Made by a program: the position numbers and the translations under genes
Source of the DNA: Pseudomonas kuykendallii
Lineage (GTDB): Bacteria > Pseudomonadota > Gammaproteobacteria > Pseudomonadales > Pseudomonadaceae
Direction of reading: 5' to 3'
Assembly (NCBI RefSeq): GCF_900106975.1
Contig: NZ_FNNU01000007.1
Span: forward strand, 1 to 64,000
Length of the DNA: 64,000 nt
The notes under the pieces: generated by a model
Told to the model about the DNA's origin: nothing
The model's input: the letters and a program-made list of their open reading frames with translations, nothing else
The model's database searches: none
In this document: piece by piece, positions 40,961 to 52,351 of the stretch
Layout: each line of letters starts with the position of its first letter
Position numbering within the stretch: the first letter of the stretch is position 1

Positions 40961-40976
40961 TGCAAACCCGGCGCCA
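40961..40976 (-). promoter_or_regulatory. Sigma-54 promoter of the SIR2-like/hemerythrin/nifQ operon
   Basis: On the minus strand: TGGCGC, five bases, TTGCA. The GG and GC cores and their spacing are exact. Transcription would start about 20 bases before the start codon at 40929. Confidence 0.8.
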
Positions 40977-41014
40977 ACTCTTCAACCCATTGAGTCAGAA
41001 AGGTTTCCTGTAAA

Positions 41015-41062
41015 CATCAGGGTCCTTTGGTGCGGTCTGCGACGCACAGTGCGGCCCTGATG
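41015..41062 (-). terminator. Hairpin after modD
   Basis: CATCAGGG and CCCTGATG pair across 32 bases that hold an inner GTGCG/CGCAC pair. It begins just beyond the modD stop on the minus strand and separates the modD unit from the next operon. Confidence 0.5.
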
Positions 41063-41071
41063 TCGCACTTG

Positions 41072-41076
<5 letters not shown>
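41061..41076 (-). promoter_or_regulatory. NifA upstream activator sequence of the nifQ operon
   Basis: TGT, ten bases (CGCACTTGCT), ACA: exact match, lying across the modD stop codon and about 85 bases upstream of the -24 element at 40971-40976. Confidence 0.8.
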
Positions 41077-43450
<2,374 letters not shown>

Positions 43451-43459
43451 TGTGTGAAC

Positions 43460-43485
43460 CCCCGCGCGGTCGCGAGACCCGCGGG
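43460..43485 (+). other. Hairpin between nifH and nifD
   Basis: CCCGCG pairs with CGCGGG in the 108-base gap, leaving a purine-rich loop. Hairpins here are known to stabilise nifH mRNA ends in other diazotrophs and may help make NifH in excess. Confidence 0.5.
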
Positions 43486-43558
43486 ACGTTCGTAGGCAAC
43501 AAGCCGTCATTACCTATGGCTGGTTCCACGGATTAGTGGGCCGGCGCAGGAGATCAAC

Positions 43559-45028
43559 ATGGCAACGCTCAGCAAGGAAGAAGCCGCCGCCCTCATCCAA
43601 GAGGTGCTGGAGGTTTATCCGGAGAAGGCGCAGAAAGACCGCGCCAAGCACCTGGCCGTCAACGACCAGGAAAAGACCACCAAATGCGTCACGTCCAACC
43701 GCAAGTCGCTGCCCGGGGTGATGACCATCCGTGGTTGCGCCTACGCCGGTTCCAAGGGCGTGGTCTGGGGTCCGATCAAGGACATGATCCACATTTCCCA
43801 CGGCCCGGTCGGCTGCGGCCAGTATTCGCGCGCCGGCCGCCGCAACTACTACGTCGGCCACACCGGCGTGGACACCTTTGGCGACATGAACTTCACCTCG
43901 GATTTCCAGGAGAAGGACATCGTCTTCGGCGGTGACAAGAAGCTGGCCAAGCTGATCAACGAGATCGACGGCCTGTTCCCGCTGGCACGCGGCATCAGCG
44001 TGCAGTCGGAATGCCCGATCGGCCTGATCGGCGACGACATCGAAGCGGTGTCGAAGAAGGGCGCGGCGGAGCTTTCCAAGCCGATCGTCCCGGTCCGTTG
44101 CGAAGGCTTCCGCGGGGTTTCGCAGTCCCTCGGTCACCACATCGCCAACGACGCGATCCGCGACTGGGTGTTCGAGCGCGAGGGCGGCGGTACCGCCTTC
44201 GAGTCGAGCCCCTACGACGTCACCATCATCGGTGACTACAACATCGGCGGCGACGCCTGGTCCTCGCGCATCCTGCTCGAAGAGATGGGTCTGCGGGTGA
44301 TCGCCCAGTGGTCCGGCGATGGCACCCTGGCGGAAATGGAAAACACCCCGAAAGCCAAGCTCAACCTGCTGCACTGCTACCGTTCGATGAACTACATCTC
44401 GCGGCACATGGAAGAGAAGTACGGGATCCCATGGGTCGAGTACAACTTCTTCGGCCCGACCAAGATCGCCGAGAGCCTGCGGGCCATCGCGGCGTTCTTC
44501 GACGACCACATCAAGGAAGGCGCCGAGCGCGTCATCGCCAAGTACCAGCCGCTGGTCGACGCGGTGATCGCCAAGTACCGCCCGCGCCTGGAAGGCAAGC
44601 GCGTGATGCTCTACGTCGGCGGCCTGCGCCCGCGCCACGTGATCGGTTCCTACGAGGACCTGGGCATGGACGTGGTCGGCACCGGTTACGAGTTCGGTCA
44701 CAACGACGACTACGACCGCACCGTTCCGGAAATGGGCAACGCGACGCTGCTCTATGACGACGTCACCGGTTTCGAATTCGAGGAGTTCGTCAAACGCGTG
44801 AAGCCGGACATGATCGGTTCGGGCGTCAAGGAGAAGTACATCTTCCAGAAGATGGGCGTGCCTTTCCGCCAGATGCACTCCTGGGACTACTCCGGTCCGT
44901 ACCACGGCTATGACGGCTTCGCCATCTTCGCCCGCGACATGGACATGACCCTGAACAACCCCTGCTGGAAAAACCTCACCCCGCCGTGGCTCAAGCCCGT
45001 CGAGGAAGAGCAGCGCGCCATCGCCTGA
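43559..45028 (+). CDS. nifD: Nitrogenase molybdenum-iron protein alpha chain NifD
   Basis: The 489-residue subunit holds FeMo-cofactor and shares the P-cluster with NifK. P-cluster ligands are C60 (IRGCAYAG), C86 (GPVGCGQYS) and C152 (SECPIG). The FeMo-cofactor cysteine lies in [10 protein letters not shown], and the C-terminal [16 protein letters not shown] block contains the histidine ligand. SQSLGHH is the usual cofactor-pocket stretch. The FeMo-type residues argue against a Vnf or Anf enzyme. Confidence 0.99.
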   Translation: MATLSKEEAAALIQEVLEVYPEKAQKDRAKHLAVNDQEKTTKCVTSNRKSLPGVMTIRGCAYAGSKGVVWGPIKDMIHISHGPVGCGQYSRAGRRNYYVGHTGVDTFGDMNFTSDFQEKDIVFGGDKKLAKLINEIDGLFPLARGISVQSECPIGLIGDDIEAVSKKGAAELSKPIVPVRCEGFRGVSQSLGHHIANDAIRDWVFEREGGGTAFESSPYDVTIIGDYNIGGDAWSSRILLEEMGLRVIAQWSGDGTLAEMENTPKAKLNLLHCYRSMNYISRHMEEKYGIPWVEYNFFGPTKIAESLRAIAAFFDDHIKEGAERVIAKYQPLVDAVIAKYRPRLEGKRVMLYVGGLRPRHVIGSYEDLGMDVVGTGYEFGHNDDYDRTVPEMGNATLLYDDVTGFEFEEFVKRVKPDMIGSGVKEKYIFQKMGVPFRQMHSWDYSGPYHGYDGFAIFARDMDMTLNNPCWKNLTPPWLKPVEEEQRAIA

Positions 45029-45044
45029 TCGCGATACGCGTCTG

Positions 45045-45070
45045 CCCGACGCCGCGGGTGCGGCGTCGGG
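45045..45070 (+). other. Strong hairpin between nifD and nifK
   Basis: CCCGACGCCGC pairs perfectly with GCGGCGTCGGG around a GGGT loop, followed by TTT. It could stabilise the upstream message or reduce read-through; the 11-base stem is conspicuous within an operon. Confidence 0.6.
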
Positions 45071-45155
45071 TTTCAGCGGGGCGGCCGCCGGCCGTTCCCC
45101 ACCGCATTATTTCTAGCCGTGATTCGCAGATTGGCGATGCGGCGAGGAGAGCAGC

Positions 45156-46727
45156 ATGCAAAACGCAGACGACATCAAGCCCAGCTACCCGCTGTTCCGC
45201 AAGGACGAATACAAGCAGTCGCTGGGTGACAAGAAGGCCAACTTCGAGAACAGCCATGGCCAGGCCAAGGTCGACGAGACCTTCCTCTGGACCACCAGCG
45301 TCGAATACAAGGAACTCAACTTCCAGCGCGAAGCCCTGACCATCAACCCGGCCAAGGCCTGCCAGCCGCTGGGCGCGGTGCTCTGCTCGATCGGCTTCGA
45401 GAAGACCATGCCCTACGTGCACGGCTCGCAAGGCTGCGTCGCGTACTTCCGCACCTACTTCAACCGCCACTTCAAGGAGCCGCTGTCCTGCGTGTCCGAT
45501 TCCATGACCGAAGACGCGGCGGTGTTCGGCGGGCAGAAGAACATGTACGACGGCCTGGAGAACTGCAAGGCGCTGTACAAGCCGGACATGATCGCCGTCT
45601 CCACCACCTGCATGGCCGAAGTCATCGGTGACGACCTCAACGCGTTCATCAACAACGCCAAGAAGGAAGGCTACATCGACCAGGACTTCGCCACGCCCTA
45701 CGCGCACACCCCGTCCTTCGTCGGCTCCCACGTGACCGGCTGGGACAACATGTTCGAAGGCATCGCCCGCTACTTCACCCTCAACCACATGGAAGGCAAG
45801 GTCGTCGGCAGCAACGGCAAGATCAACCTGGTGCCGGGCTTCGAGACCTACCTGGGCAACTTCCGCGTGATGAAACGCATGATGAGCGAGATGGGCGTCG
45901 ACTACAGCCTGCTCTCCGACCCGTCCGAAGTGCTGGATACCCCGGCCGACGGGGAATTCCGCATGTACGCCGGCGGCACTACCCAGGATGAAGTGAAGGA
46001 CGCGCCGAACGCCCTGACCACCATCTTCCTGCAACCGCTGCAGATGGAAAAAACCCGCAAGCTGGTCACCGACACCTGGAAGCACGAGATACCCAAGCTG
46101 AACATTCCGATGGGCCTGGAGTGGACCGACGAGTTCCTGATGGCGGTATCGAAGATCAGCGGCCAGCCGATCTCCGAATCGCTGACCACCGAGCGCGGCC
46201 GCCTGGTCGACATGATGACCGACTCGCACACCTGGCTGCACGGCAAGCGCTTCTCGCTGTGGGGCGACCCGGACTTCACCCTGGGCATGACCAAGTTCCT
46301 TCTGGAACTGGGCGCGGAACCGGTTCACGTACTGTGCAACAACGGTGGCAAGCGCTGGCTCAAGGCGATGAACAAGATGCTCGAAGCTTCGGCGCCGGTG
46401 AACAACGCGACCCAGCTGTTCCACAGCCATGACCTCTGGCACCTGCGCTCGCTGGTGTTCACCGAGAAGCCCGATTTCATGATCGGCAACTCCTACGGCA
46501 AGTTCATCCAGCGCGACACCCTGCAGAAGGGCAAGGACGCCGAAGTTCCGCTGATCCGCATCGGCTTCCCGATCTTCGACCGCCATCACCTGCACCGTGC
46601 CACCACCTTGGGTTACGAAGGCGCCATGACCATGCTGACCACCCTGGTCAACGCGGTCCTCGAGAAGCTCGATGCCGACACCATGCAAATGGGCGTCACC
46701 GACTTCAACTTCGACCTGGTGCGCTGA
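45156..46727 (+). CDS. nifK: Nitrogenase molybdenum-iron protein beta chain NifK
   Basis: The 523-residue subunit pairs with NifD. P-cluster cysteines lie in AKACQPLGAVLC and HGSQGCVAYFR, and a third in STTCMAEVIGDD. The long N-terminal extension before NPAKACQP is typical of MoFe-type NifK. The ATG follows GAGGAG. A strong intrinsic terminator comes 16 bases after the stop. Confidence 0.99.
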   Translation: MQNADDIKPSYPLFRKDEYKQSLGDKKANFENSHGQAKVDETFLWTTSVEYKELNFQREALTINPAKACQPLGAVLCSIGFEKTMPYVHGSQGCVAYFRTYFNRHFKEPLSCVSDSMTEDAAVFGGQKNMYDGLENCKALYKPDMIAVSTTCMAEVIGDDLNAFINNAKKEGYIDQDFATPYAHTPSFVGSHVTGWDNMFEGIARYFTLNHMEGKVVGSNGKINLVPGFETYLGNFRVMKRMMSEMGVDYSLLSDPSEVLDTPADGEFRMYAGGTTQDEVKDAPNALTTIFLQPLQMEKTRKLVTDTWKHEIPKLNIPMGLEWTDEFLMAVSKISGQPISESLTTERGRLVDMMTDSHTWLHGKRFSLWGDPDFTLGMTKFLLELGAEPVHVLCNNGGKRWLKAMNKMLEASAPVNNATQLFHSHDLWHLRSLVFTEKPDFMIGNSYGKFIQRDTLQKGKDAEVPLIRIGFPIFDRHHLHRATTLGYEGAMTMLTTLVNAVLEKLDADTMQMGVTDFNFDLVR

Positions 46728-46742
46728 TACCGAGCTCCTTAT

Positions 46743-46776
46743 GCGACGCGGGTCCCCTTACCGCGTCGCTTTTTTT
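46743..46776 (+). terminator. Strong intrinsic terminator between nifK and nifT
   Basis: GCGACGCGG pairs with CCGCGTCGC around a 9-base loop and runs straight into seven thymines. It should end most nifHDK transcripts, so nifT and later genes would depend on read-through or another promoter; no sigma-54 site was seen between 46777 and 46869. Confidence 0.88.
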
Positions 46777-46869
46777 GTGACCGTCATCGCTGACGGTTGC
46801 CTGTCCGGGCCGTCGCGAGGCGATGTCGGAAAGGCGCCCGGCGATTTTTCATTCAGCAAGGAAACGCAG

Positions 46870-47097
46870 ATGGCCAACATCATGATCAGCCAGGACAACG
46901 GCGGCAGCCTGCTGTTCTACCTGCCGAAGAAGGACCTGGAAGAAAGGATCGTCTCGCTGGAATTCACCGGCCCGGAAAAATGGGGCGGCGAGCTGCAACT
47001 GGCCAACGGCCAGAGCTACTTCATCGATCCGCTCGAGCGGACGCCGAAATTGCCCATGTCGTTTCGCGCCCGCCGGCTTGGCGGCGCGGAAGACTGA
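46870..47097 (+). CDS. nifT: NifT (FixT-like) small protein
   Basis: The 75-residue protein matches NifT/FixU (MANIMISQDNGGSLLFYLPK, DLEERIVSLEF, KWGGELQLANG). Its role in nitrogenase maturation is unsettled and mutants usually fix nitrogen. I chose the ATG at 46870 behind AAGGAAA; the open frame upstream runs through the terminator. Confidence 0.92.
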   Translation: MANIMISQDNGGSLLFYLPKKDLEERIVSLEFTGPEKWGGELQLANGQSYFIDPLERTPKLPMSFRARRLGGAED

Positions 47098-47115
47098 ACC
47101 GTAGAAAACCGCCAC

Positions 47116-47146
47116 GCCGACGCGCCAAAGATTGACCCGCGTCGGC
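47116..47146 (+). other. Hairpin between nifT and nifY
   Basis: GCCGACGCG and CGCGTCGGC form a 9-base stem with a 13-base loop in the 105-base gap. It is the fourth hairpin at a gene junction from nifH to nifY. Confidence 0.5.
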
Positions 47147-47202
47147 ATGCCGCGGCTGCGGCGCACCCTATTCTGCGCCGCACGCCTGAAGGAGAGTTCG
47201 CC

Positions 47203-47907
47203 ATGTCCAGCATCAGCAAGGCCGCCGCTCTGCGCATCGCCCTGGCGTCGCGCGCGCTCGGCCTGGAAAACCCGGCCTCGTTCATCGCCGCACTGGGTGG
47301 CAAGCTCGGCCTGCCGATCGACGAACACAAGCTCGCCGGACTCACCGTCGAGGATCTGCGCGCGCTGCTGATCGGCGACGAGGAACTGGAGATCGCCACC
47401 GACATCGCCGCGCCTGCGCTCAAGCAGGCGGTGCGCTACCTGTGGGGCGAGCAGGACGGCGACGAAGCGCTGCCGGCCGCCAGCAGCGATGAGCTGCCCG
47501 GGGGCGCGCACCTGCGGGTCGCCGTGGCTTCCAACAGCCAGGAAATGCTCGACGGCCACTTCGGTTCCTGCCCACGTTTCCTGATCTACGACGTCAGCAC
47601 CGAGCAGGCGCTGTTGCGCGAACTGCGCAGCACCGCGGCGGCCGATGCCAGCGACGACCGCAACGCCGCGCGCGCCGAACTGATCGGCGACTGCCAGTTG
47701 CTCTACGTGCAATCCATCGGCGGTCCGGCGGCGGCCAAGGTGATCCGCGCGGGCGTGCATCCGCTGAAATTCCCCAAGGCGGCACCGGCGCAGGAAGCCC
47801 TCGCCAAGCTGCAGGCCGTGCTGCCGGCGCCACCGCCGTGGCTGGCCAAGGTGATGGGTGTGGAAAGCCGCTCGCTGGCACGTTTCGCCGTCGACCTGGA
47901 AAGCTGA
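47203..47907 (+). CDS. nifY: NifY, apo-dinitrogenase / FeMo-cofactor-binding protein
   Basis: The 234-residue protein has a helical N-terminal domain (about 1-95) of the type that binds apo-NifDK and a C-terminal NifX-like cofactor-binding domain (LRVAVASNSQEMLDGHFGSC, LYVQSIGGPAAAKVIRAGVHPL). It follows nifT behind AAGGAGAG. NafY has the same two-part layout; position after nifT favours NifY. Confidence 0.92.
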   Translation: MSSISKAAALRIALASRALGLENPASFIAALGGKLGLPIDEHKLAGLTVEDLRALLIGDEELEIATDIAAPALKQAVRYLWGEQDGDEALPAASSDELPGGAHLRVAVASNSQEMLDGHFGSCPRFLIYDVSTEQALLRELRSTAAADASDDRNAARAELIGDCQLLYVQSIGGPAAAKVIRAGVHPLKFPKAAPAQEALAKLQAVLPAPPPWLAKVMGVESRSLARFAVDLES

Positions 47908-47916
47908 GGAGTCCGC

Positions 47917-48186
47917 ATGCTCGAAGAAGCCCTGCTCGATAATCTCGCCGCCCAGGCCGCGCAAGCGCCGCTCGACGATGCGCGCCTGGCCGAACTGCGC
48001 CTGGCCTTTCCCGGCCTTTCGCTGACCCTGTGCAGTGACAACGACGTGCCGCCGAAGCTGCAGCCGGTCCGCGGCGGCGAGGGATTCAGCCTGTACCTGG
48101 TCGATGCCCGCGAGCACTGCGCGAGCCTGACCAACGACGCGCAGAACGCCAGCGGCGTGGTGCTGGCACTGCACGACGACGACTGA
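47917..48186 (+). CDS. Small nif-associated protein (DUF6129-like)
   Basis: The 89-residue acidic protein has no signal peptide or membrane segment and three small patches of note (LAELRLAFPGLSL, GEGFSLYLVDAREHC, SGVVLALHDDD). A small gene of this kind lies after nifY in related diazotrophs, from memory. Function unknown. It starts 9 bases after nifY, clearly within the operon. Confidence 0.7.
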   Translation: MLEEALLDNLAAQAAQAPLDDARLAELRLAFPGLSLTLCSDNDVPPKLQPVRGGEGFSLYLVDAREHCASLTNDAQNASGVVLALHDDD

Positions 48187-48208
48187 TCCGCACCCAGGAG
48201 TGCTGCCC

Positions 48209-48985
48209 ATGTTCGGCTATCTGAACCCCACCCCCGCGCCCGCCCGGACCCGCCGCGATCCCTTGCTGCTGCTTGCCGGCATCGACCGCCACGGCTCGCT
48301 GCAGGGTGCCACCGCGGAGCAGGGCATCGAGCTGGAGCGCGCCGCGGTGATGGTCGAATGGCTGAACAACCTCTCGCCCCTGCCGCTGGTGCACTGCAAT
48401 GCCGACGGCAGTGCGCGGCTCAGCGAGCACGGCCACCAGGCGCTCGCGCTGCTCGGCGATCGCAGCCACGACTTCAACGCCTTCCTGCAGACCCTGGACA
48501 GCCTGAAGGTTCGCTTCGAGGGCTTCCAGCACAGCTACCGCCTGAAAAGGAGATGGGACATGCGCACCAGCGCGAGAAACCAGTTCCTCGGCCGCATCGA
48601 CGAGATCCGTACCGGGCCGATCAACAGCGAAGTACACCTCGACATCGGCGCCGAACAACCGCTGGTGGCCACCGTCACCCAGGAAAGCATCGCCCGCCTG
48701 GGCCTGGAAATCGGCGGCGAAGCGATCGCCCTGATCAAAGCCTCGTGGGTCATCCTGAGCAGCAACGACAGCCTGCGCTGCAGCGCGCGCAACCAGTTCC
48801 GCGGCCTGGTGCAGAGCGTGCGCGAAGGGCCTATCAACACCGAGGTCGGCCTGGCGCTGGCCAGCGGGCGAACGCTCACCGCGGTGATCACCCACGAGAG
48901 CGCCGACGACATGGAGCTCAACCGCGGACAGATGCTCACCGCGCTGATCAAGGCCTCGCATGTCATCCTCGCCGTCGATGACTGA
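48209..48985 (+). CDS. ModE-like protein with two Mop (TOBE) domains
   Basis: The 258-residue protein has a ModE-type winged-helix start (LLLLAGIDRHGSLQGATAEQ, VEWLNNLSPLPLV) and a tandem of molybdate-binding Mop domains, each starting SARNQF and spanning about 65 residues (near 122-187 and 193-257). ModE is a molybdate-responsive repressor; embedded in the nif operon this protein may store molybdate or adjust expression to it. The ATG at 48209 lies 9 bases after CAGGAG. It overlaps the LRV gene by 8 bases. Confidence 0.8.
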   Translation: MFGYLNPTPAPARTRRDPLLLLAGIDRHGSLQGATAEQGIELERAAVMVEWLNNLSPLPLVHCNADGSARLSEHGHQALALLGDRSHDFNAFLQTLDSLKVRFEGFQHSYRLKRRWDMRTSARNQFLGRIDEIRTGPINSEVHLDIGAEQPLVATVTQESIARLGLEIGGEAIALIKASWVILSSNDSLRCSARNQFRGLVQSVREGPINTEVGLALASGRTLTAVITHESADDMELNRGQMLTALIKASHVILAVDD

Positions 48986-49808
48986 GCGGGCGGCGCAGCA
49001 CATGGTCCGACCGCCGCCTCCCGTCGCCGGCCCCGCGCTCGAGGCGGTGCCCGCGCTGGCGCGCTGCGAAAACTGCCCGCACCGCGCCGAACGCTTCGCC
49101 GTGGGCCGCTGCACGCCGCAGAACGCCTGCATCCAGGTGCGCAACGGCCGCCTCAACGACGCCTTCCTCAGCCGCAACCCGGAATGCGCCGAAGACTGCC
49201 TGCACGACCTGTTCTGGGAACGCCGCGCCATCGCCGTGCGTTATGCGCCGCTGGAGTCGGTCTCCTCGCTGATCAACGACCCCGACGAAGTGGTGCGCCG
49301 CGCCGTAGCCAGCCGCCTGCCGGTCGCCGAACTGCCGGCGCTGATCGGCGACCCCGACCGCGAGGTGCGCGTGACCCTGGCCAGCCGCCTGCCGGCCGAA
49401 CACCTGAGCGCCCTGATCGAGGACAGCGACTACCTGGTACGCCTGCTGGTCGCCCAGCGCCTCCCGCTGGGCGAACTGCGCCGGCTGGCCCATGACAGCG
49501 ACAGCGAGGTACGCAAGGCGGTGGCTCGGCGGCTGCCGGCGTTTGCCCTGCGCCTGCTGCGCGACGATCCGGAGCCGCAGGTGCGCACCATCGTCGCCAG
49601 CCGTGGCCTGCTGGAAACCCGCGTGGGCCTGCTCAACGACCCGGACTGGCTGGTGCGCCTGCGCGCCGCCGTGCGTGTACCCCTGGAATACCTGGCGCCT
49701 CTCGCCGACGACCCCGAAGAAGATATCCGCAACCTGGTGGCCCGGCGTCTCGCTGGCGACCCACTGGACAACGATCTGGATGAGGACGATCCATGCAGCA
49801 GCTCCTGA
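48978..49808 (+). CDS. lrv: LRV (leucine-rich repeat variant) iron-sulfur protein
   Basis: The 276-residue protein has an N-terminal cysteine cluster (CENCPHR, CTPQNACIQ, CAEDC) for a [4Fe-4S] centre and then about seven LRV repeats of some 24 residues (for example VSSLINDPDEVVRRAVASRL and LPALIGDPDREVRVTLASRL). The structure of the Azotobacter homologue, also from the nif region, is a known right-handed helical solenoid; its function is unclear. The start may instead be the ATG at 49002. It ends 16 bases into the next gene. Confidence 0.88.
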   Translation: MTERAAQHMVRPPPPVAGPALEAVPALARCENCPHRAERFAVGRCTPQNACIQVRNGRLNDAFLSRNPECAEDCLHDLFWERRAIAVRYAPLESVSSLINDPDEVVRRAVASRLPVAELPALIGDPDREVRVTLASRLPAEHLSALIEDSDYLVRLLVAQRLPLGELRRLAHDSDSEVRKAVARRLPAFALRLLRDDPEPQVRTIVASRGLLETRVGLLNDPDWLVRLRAAVRVPLEYLAPLADDPEEDIRNLVARRLAGDPLDNDLDEDDPCSSS

Positions 49809-50746
49809 GCCCCAGTTGGCCGACCACCGCCGCCCTGGCCGAACGCATCGCCGAAACCCGGCCACGCCCGCACCATGCCGCGCTTCTGGCGACGCTGGCG
49901 AAAATGCTGCCGGACCTGGATTTCCAGTACCGCCGCAGTGTCGGCGGCTGGTACCGCAGCGGCGCGGTGCGTAGCCCCGGAGGCAGCCTGCTCAACGCCT
50001 CGCTGGAGGACTGGCTGGAGCTGCGCTACCAGCAGCACGACGAGGATTTCGCCGCGGTGCTGCGCGAACTGGTCGAGACGCAGCCGGTGGTGACCCGCCT
50101 GAACGGCTGCATCCACTACTTCGTCGCCCAGTACGCGCCGGGCGCCTCGTCGTTCTGGCAGGTCGAGGTCGAGGAGCTGCAGGAAGTCTTCGAGCGTCGC
50201 CTGTTGCCCAACGACCCGAACCCCAACGACCTGCAGGACCTGCTCGAACCGCTGCAGCCGGCCTCGATCACCCCGCAGCCGGTGGCGGCGCCGCGCTATC
50301 GGCTGTCGCGCCTGGTGGATGTCCGCGTGCTGCTCGACAGTCAGGCCAACGACGATCCGGTCCAGCGCTTCATCCGCGAATGGCAGATCGGCAGCGCCGC
50401 CGACCAGCCACTGTGCAAGCACTGGCTGGTGCAGCAACAGGAAAGCCTCGATGTGTTCCACCAGCGTCAGACCCGCCTGCGCATGCTGGCGGTGCGCGAG
50501 CGTCCGTTGCAGAGCTTTCCCTGGAGCCTGCACGAGCGCGGCCTGGCGCTGGCCAGCCAACTGCAGGCCTTCGAGCGCCTGGCCGGCTATCGCGGTGCGT
50601 GGTACTTCCACCTGATCGCCGGCGCCAGCGTACCGGCCGAGCTGGCCCAGCACCTGCTGGACGACGAGCAGGCCGGCTTCCACTACCTGCCCGATCGCGA
50701 AGCCGCACTGCTCAGACGCTGGGTGGAATCACCCTACAGCTGCTGA
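49793..50746 (+). CDS. Conserved nif-linked protein of unknown function
   Basis: The 317-residue protein is rich in tryptophan and aromatic residues (RRSVGGWYRSGAVRSPGGS, LNGCIHYFVAQYAPGASSFW, AGYRGAWYFHLIAGASVPAE) with no signal peptide, membrane helix or metal motif. It overlaps lrv by 16 bases, which ties it to that gene, and closes the nifHDKTY unit before a hairpin terminator. A similar gene follows LRV in Azotobacter, from memory. I do not know its family function. Confidence 0.6.
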   Translation: MQQLLSPSWPTTAALAERIAETRPRPHHAALLATLAKMLPDLDFQYRRSVGGWYRSGAVRSPGGSLLNASLEDWLELRYQQHDEDFAAVLRELVETQPVVTRLNGCIHYFVAQYAPGASSFWQVEVEELQEVFERRLLPNDPNPNDLQDLLEPLQPASITPQPVAAPRYRLSRLVDVRVLLDSQANDDPVQRFIREWQIGSAADQPLCKHWLVQQQESLDVFHQRQTRLRMLAVRERPLQSFPWSLHERGLALASQLQAFERLAGYRGAWYFHLIAGASVPAELAQHLLDDEQAGFHYLPDREAALLRRWVESPYSC

Positions 50747-50753
50747 TCCCCAT

Positions 50754-50777
50754 CGCCTGCCCGGCTCCGGGCAGGCG
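50754..50777 (+). terminator. Hairpin terminator before the nifE promoter
   Basis: CGCCTGCCCGG and CCGGGCAGGCG form an 11-base inverted repeat followed by CTCTT, 8 bases after the preceding stop. It ends the nifHDKTY-lrv unit. Confidence 0.7.
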
Positions 50778-50838
50778 CTCTTCGCGTGTCGCCTCCCTGA
50801 AGATGGCTTGTCGGCAATCCCCCGCGGAGCGGCCCGAT

Positions 50839-50854
50839 TGTCGGCTTCGCCACA
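50839..50854 (+). promoter_or_regulatory. NifA upstream activator sequence of nifE
   Basis: TGT, ten bases (CGGCTTCGCC), ACA: exact match. It lies only about 43 bases upstream of the -24 element, closer than at the other nif promoters here. An IHF-like AATCAGATAGTTA lies between at 50884-50896. Confidence 0.78.
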
Positions 50855-50896
50855 AAACCGCACATACAAAATCCTTTAAAAACAATCAGATAGTTA

Positions 50897-50912
50897 TGGC
50901 ATGCCGCTTGCG
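50897..50912 (+). promoter_or_regulatory. Sigma-54 promoter of nifENX
   Basis: TGGCAT, five bases, TTGCG: exact GG/GC cores with one peripheral mismatch. Start of transcription is expected near 50923, 22 bases before the nifE ATG. Confidence 0.88.
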
Positions 50913-50944
50913 AGGCTCATCGCATCCAGCCGCAGGTGACCGCC

Positions 50945-52348
50945 ATGCACGCCAAAGACATCGCCCAGTTGCTCGACGAACCCGCTTGCAGCCACAACCA
51001 CAAGGAGAAATCCGCGTGCGCCAAGCCCAAGCCGGGTGCCACCGACGGCGGCTGCGCCTTCGACGGCGCGCAGATCGCCCTGTTGCCGATCGCCGATGTG
51101 GCGCACATCGTCCACGGTCCGATCGCCTGCGCCGGCAGCTCCTGGGATAACCGCGGCACGCGCTCCTCCGGGCCGACGCTGTACCGCATCGGCATGACCA
51201 CCGACCTCACCGAGCAGGACGTGATCATGGGCCGCGGCGAAAAACGCCTGCTGCACGCGATCCGTCAGGCCGTGGACGAGTTCTCGCCCGCCGCGGTATT
51301 CGTCTACAACACCTGCGTCACCGCGCTGATCGGCGACGACGTCGATGCCGTGTGCAAGGCCGCCGCCGGGCATTTCGGCGTGCCTGTGGTGCCGGTGGAC
51401 GCGGCCGGTTTCTACGGCACCAAGAACATGGGCAACCGCCTGGCCGGCGAGGCGATGTTCAAGTACGTGATCGGCACCGGCGAGCCCCTACCGTTGCCGG
51501 CCAGCGCCGAACGCCCCGGCATCCGCGTGCACGACATCAACCTGATCGGCGAATACAACATCGCCGGCGAGTTCTGGCATGTGCTGCCGCTGCTCGACGA
51601 GCTCGGCCTGCGGGTGATCTGCACGCTGTCCGGCGACGCGCGTTTCCACGAAGTGCAGGCCATGCACCGCGCCGAGCTGAGCATGGTGGTCTGCGCCAAG
51701 GCGCTGCTGAACGTGGCGCGCAAACTGGAGAGCAGCTTCGGCGTGCCCTGGTTCGAGGGCAGCTTCTACGGCGTCAACGACACCTCCGAAGCGCTGCGCA
51801 CCATCGCCCGCATGCTCGGCGACGAGGACCTAGCGGCCCGCGTCGAAACCCTCATCGCCCGCGAGGAAGCGCGCATCGACCTGGCCCTCGCGCCGTGGCG
51901 CGCGCGCCTGGATGGCAAGCGCGTGCTGCTCTACACCGGCGGGGTGAAATCCTGGTCGGTGGTCTCCGCGCTGCAGGACCTGGGCATGACCGTGGTGGCC
52001 ACCGGCACCAAGAAATCCACCGAGGAAGACAAGCAGCGCATCCGCGAGCTGATGGGCGAGGAGGCACGCATGCTCGACGAGGGCAGCCCGCAGGCGCTGC
52101 TCGACTGCATGCGCGACTACCGCGCCGATCTGCTGATCGCCGGCGGCCGCAACATGTACACCGCGCTGAAGGCGCGCCTGCCGTTCCTCGATATCAACCA
52201 GGAGCGCGAGTTCGGCTATGCCGGCTACGAAGGCATGCTGGAACTCGCCCGGCAGATCGCGCTGACCCTCGAATCGCCGGTCTGGCAGGCGGTGCGCGAA
52301 CGCGCGCCCTGGGACCAGCCGGCCACCTTGCACGCGGCGGAGGCCTGA
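50945..52348 (+). CDS. nifE: NifE, FeMo-cofactor scaffold alpha subunit
   Basis: The 467-residue protein is a NifD paralogue that with NifN matures NifB-co into FeMo-cofactor. Seen: [19 protein letters not shown], the [18 protein letters not shown] block, [11 protein letters not shown], and [21 protein letters not shown] chose the ATG at 50945 because AGGTGA lies 7 bases upstream and the protein start matches the family; a GTG 9 bases earlier is possible. nifN follows after 3 bases. Confidence 0.97.
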   Translation: MHAKDIAQLLDEPACSHNHKEKSACAKPKPGATDGGCAFDGAQIALLPIADVAHIVHGPIACAGSSWDNRGTRSSGPTLYRIGMTTDLTEQDVIMGRGEKRLLHAIRQAVDEFSPAAVFVYNTCVTALIGDDVDAVCKAAAGHFGVPVVPVDAAGFYGTKNMGNRLAGEAMFKYVIGTGEPLPLPASAERPGIRVHDINLIGEYNIAGEFWHVLPLLDELGLRVICTLSGDARFHEVQAMHRAELSMVVCAKALLNVARKLESSFGVPWFEGSFYGVNDTSEALRTIARMLGDEDLAARVETLIAREEARIDLALAPWRARLDGKRVLLYTGGVKSWSVVSALQDLGMTVVATGTKKSTEEDKQRIRELMGEEARMLDEGSPQALLDCMRDYRADLLIAGGRNMYTALKARLPFLDINQEREFGYAGYEGMLELARQIALTLESPVWQAVRERAPWDQPATLHAAEA

Positions 52349-52351
52349 GCC

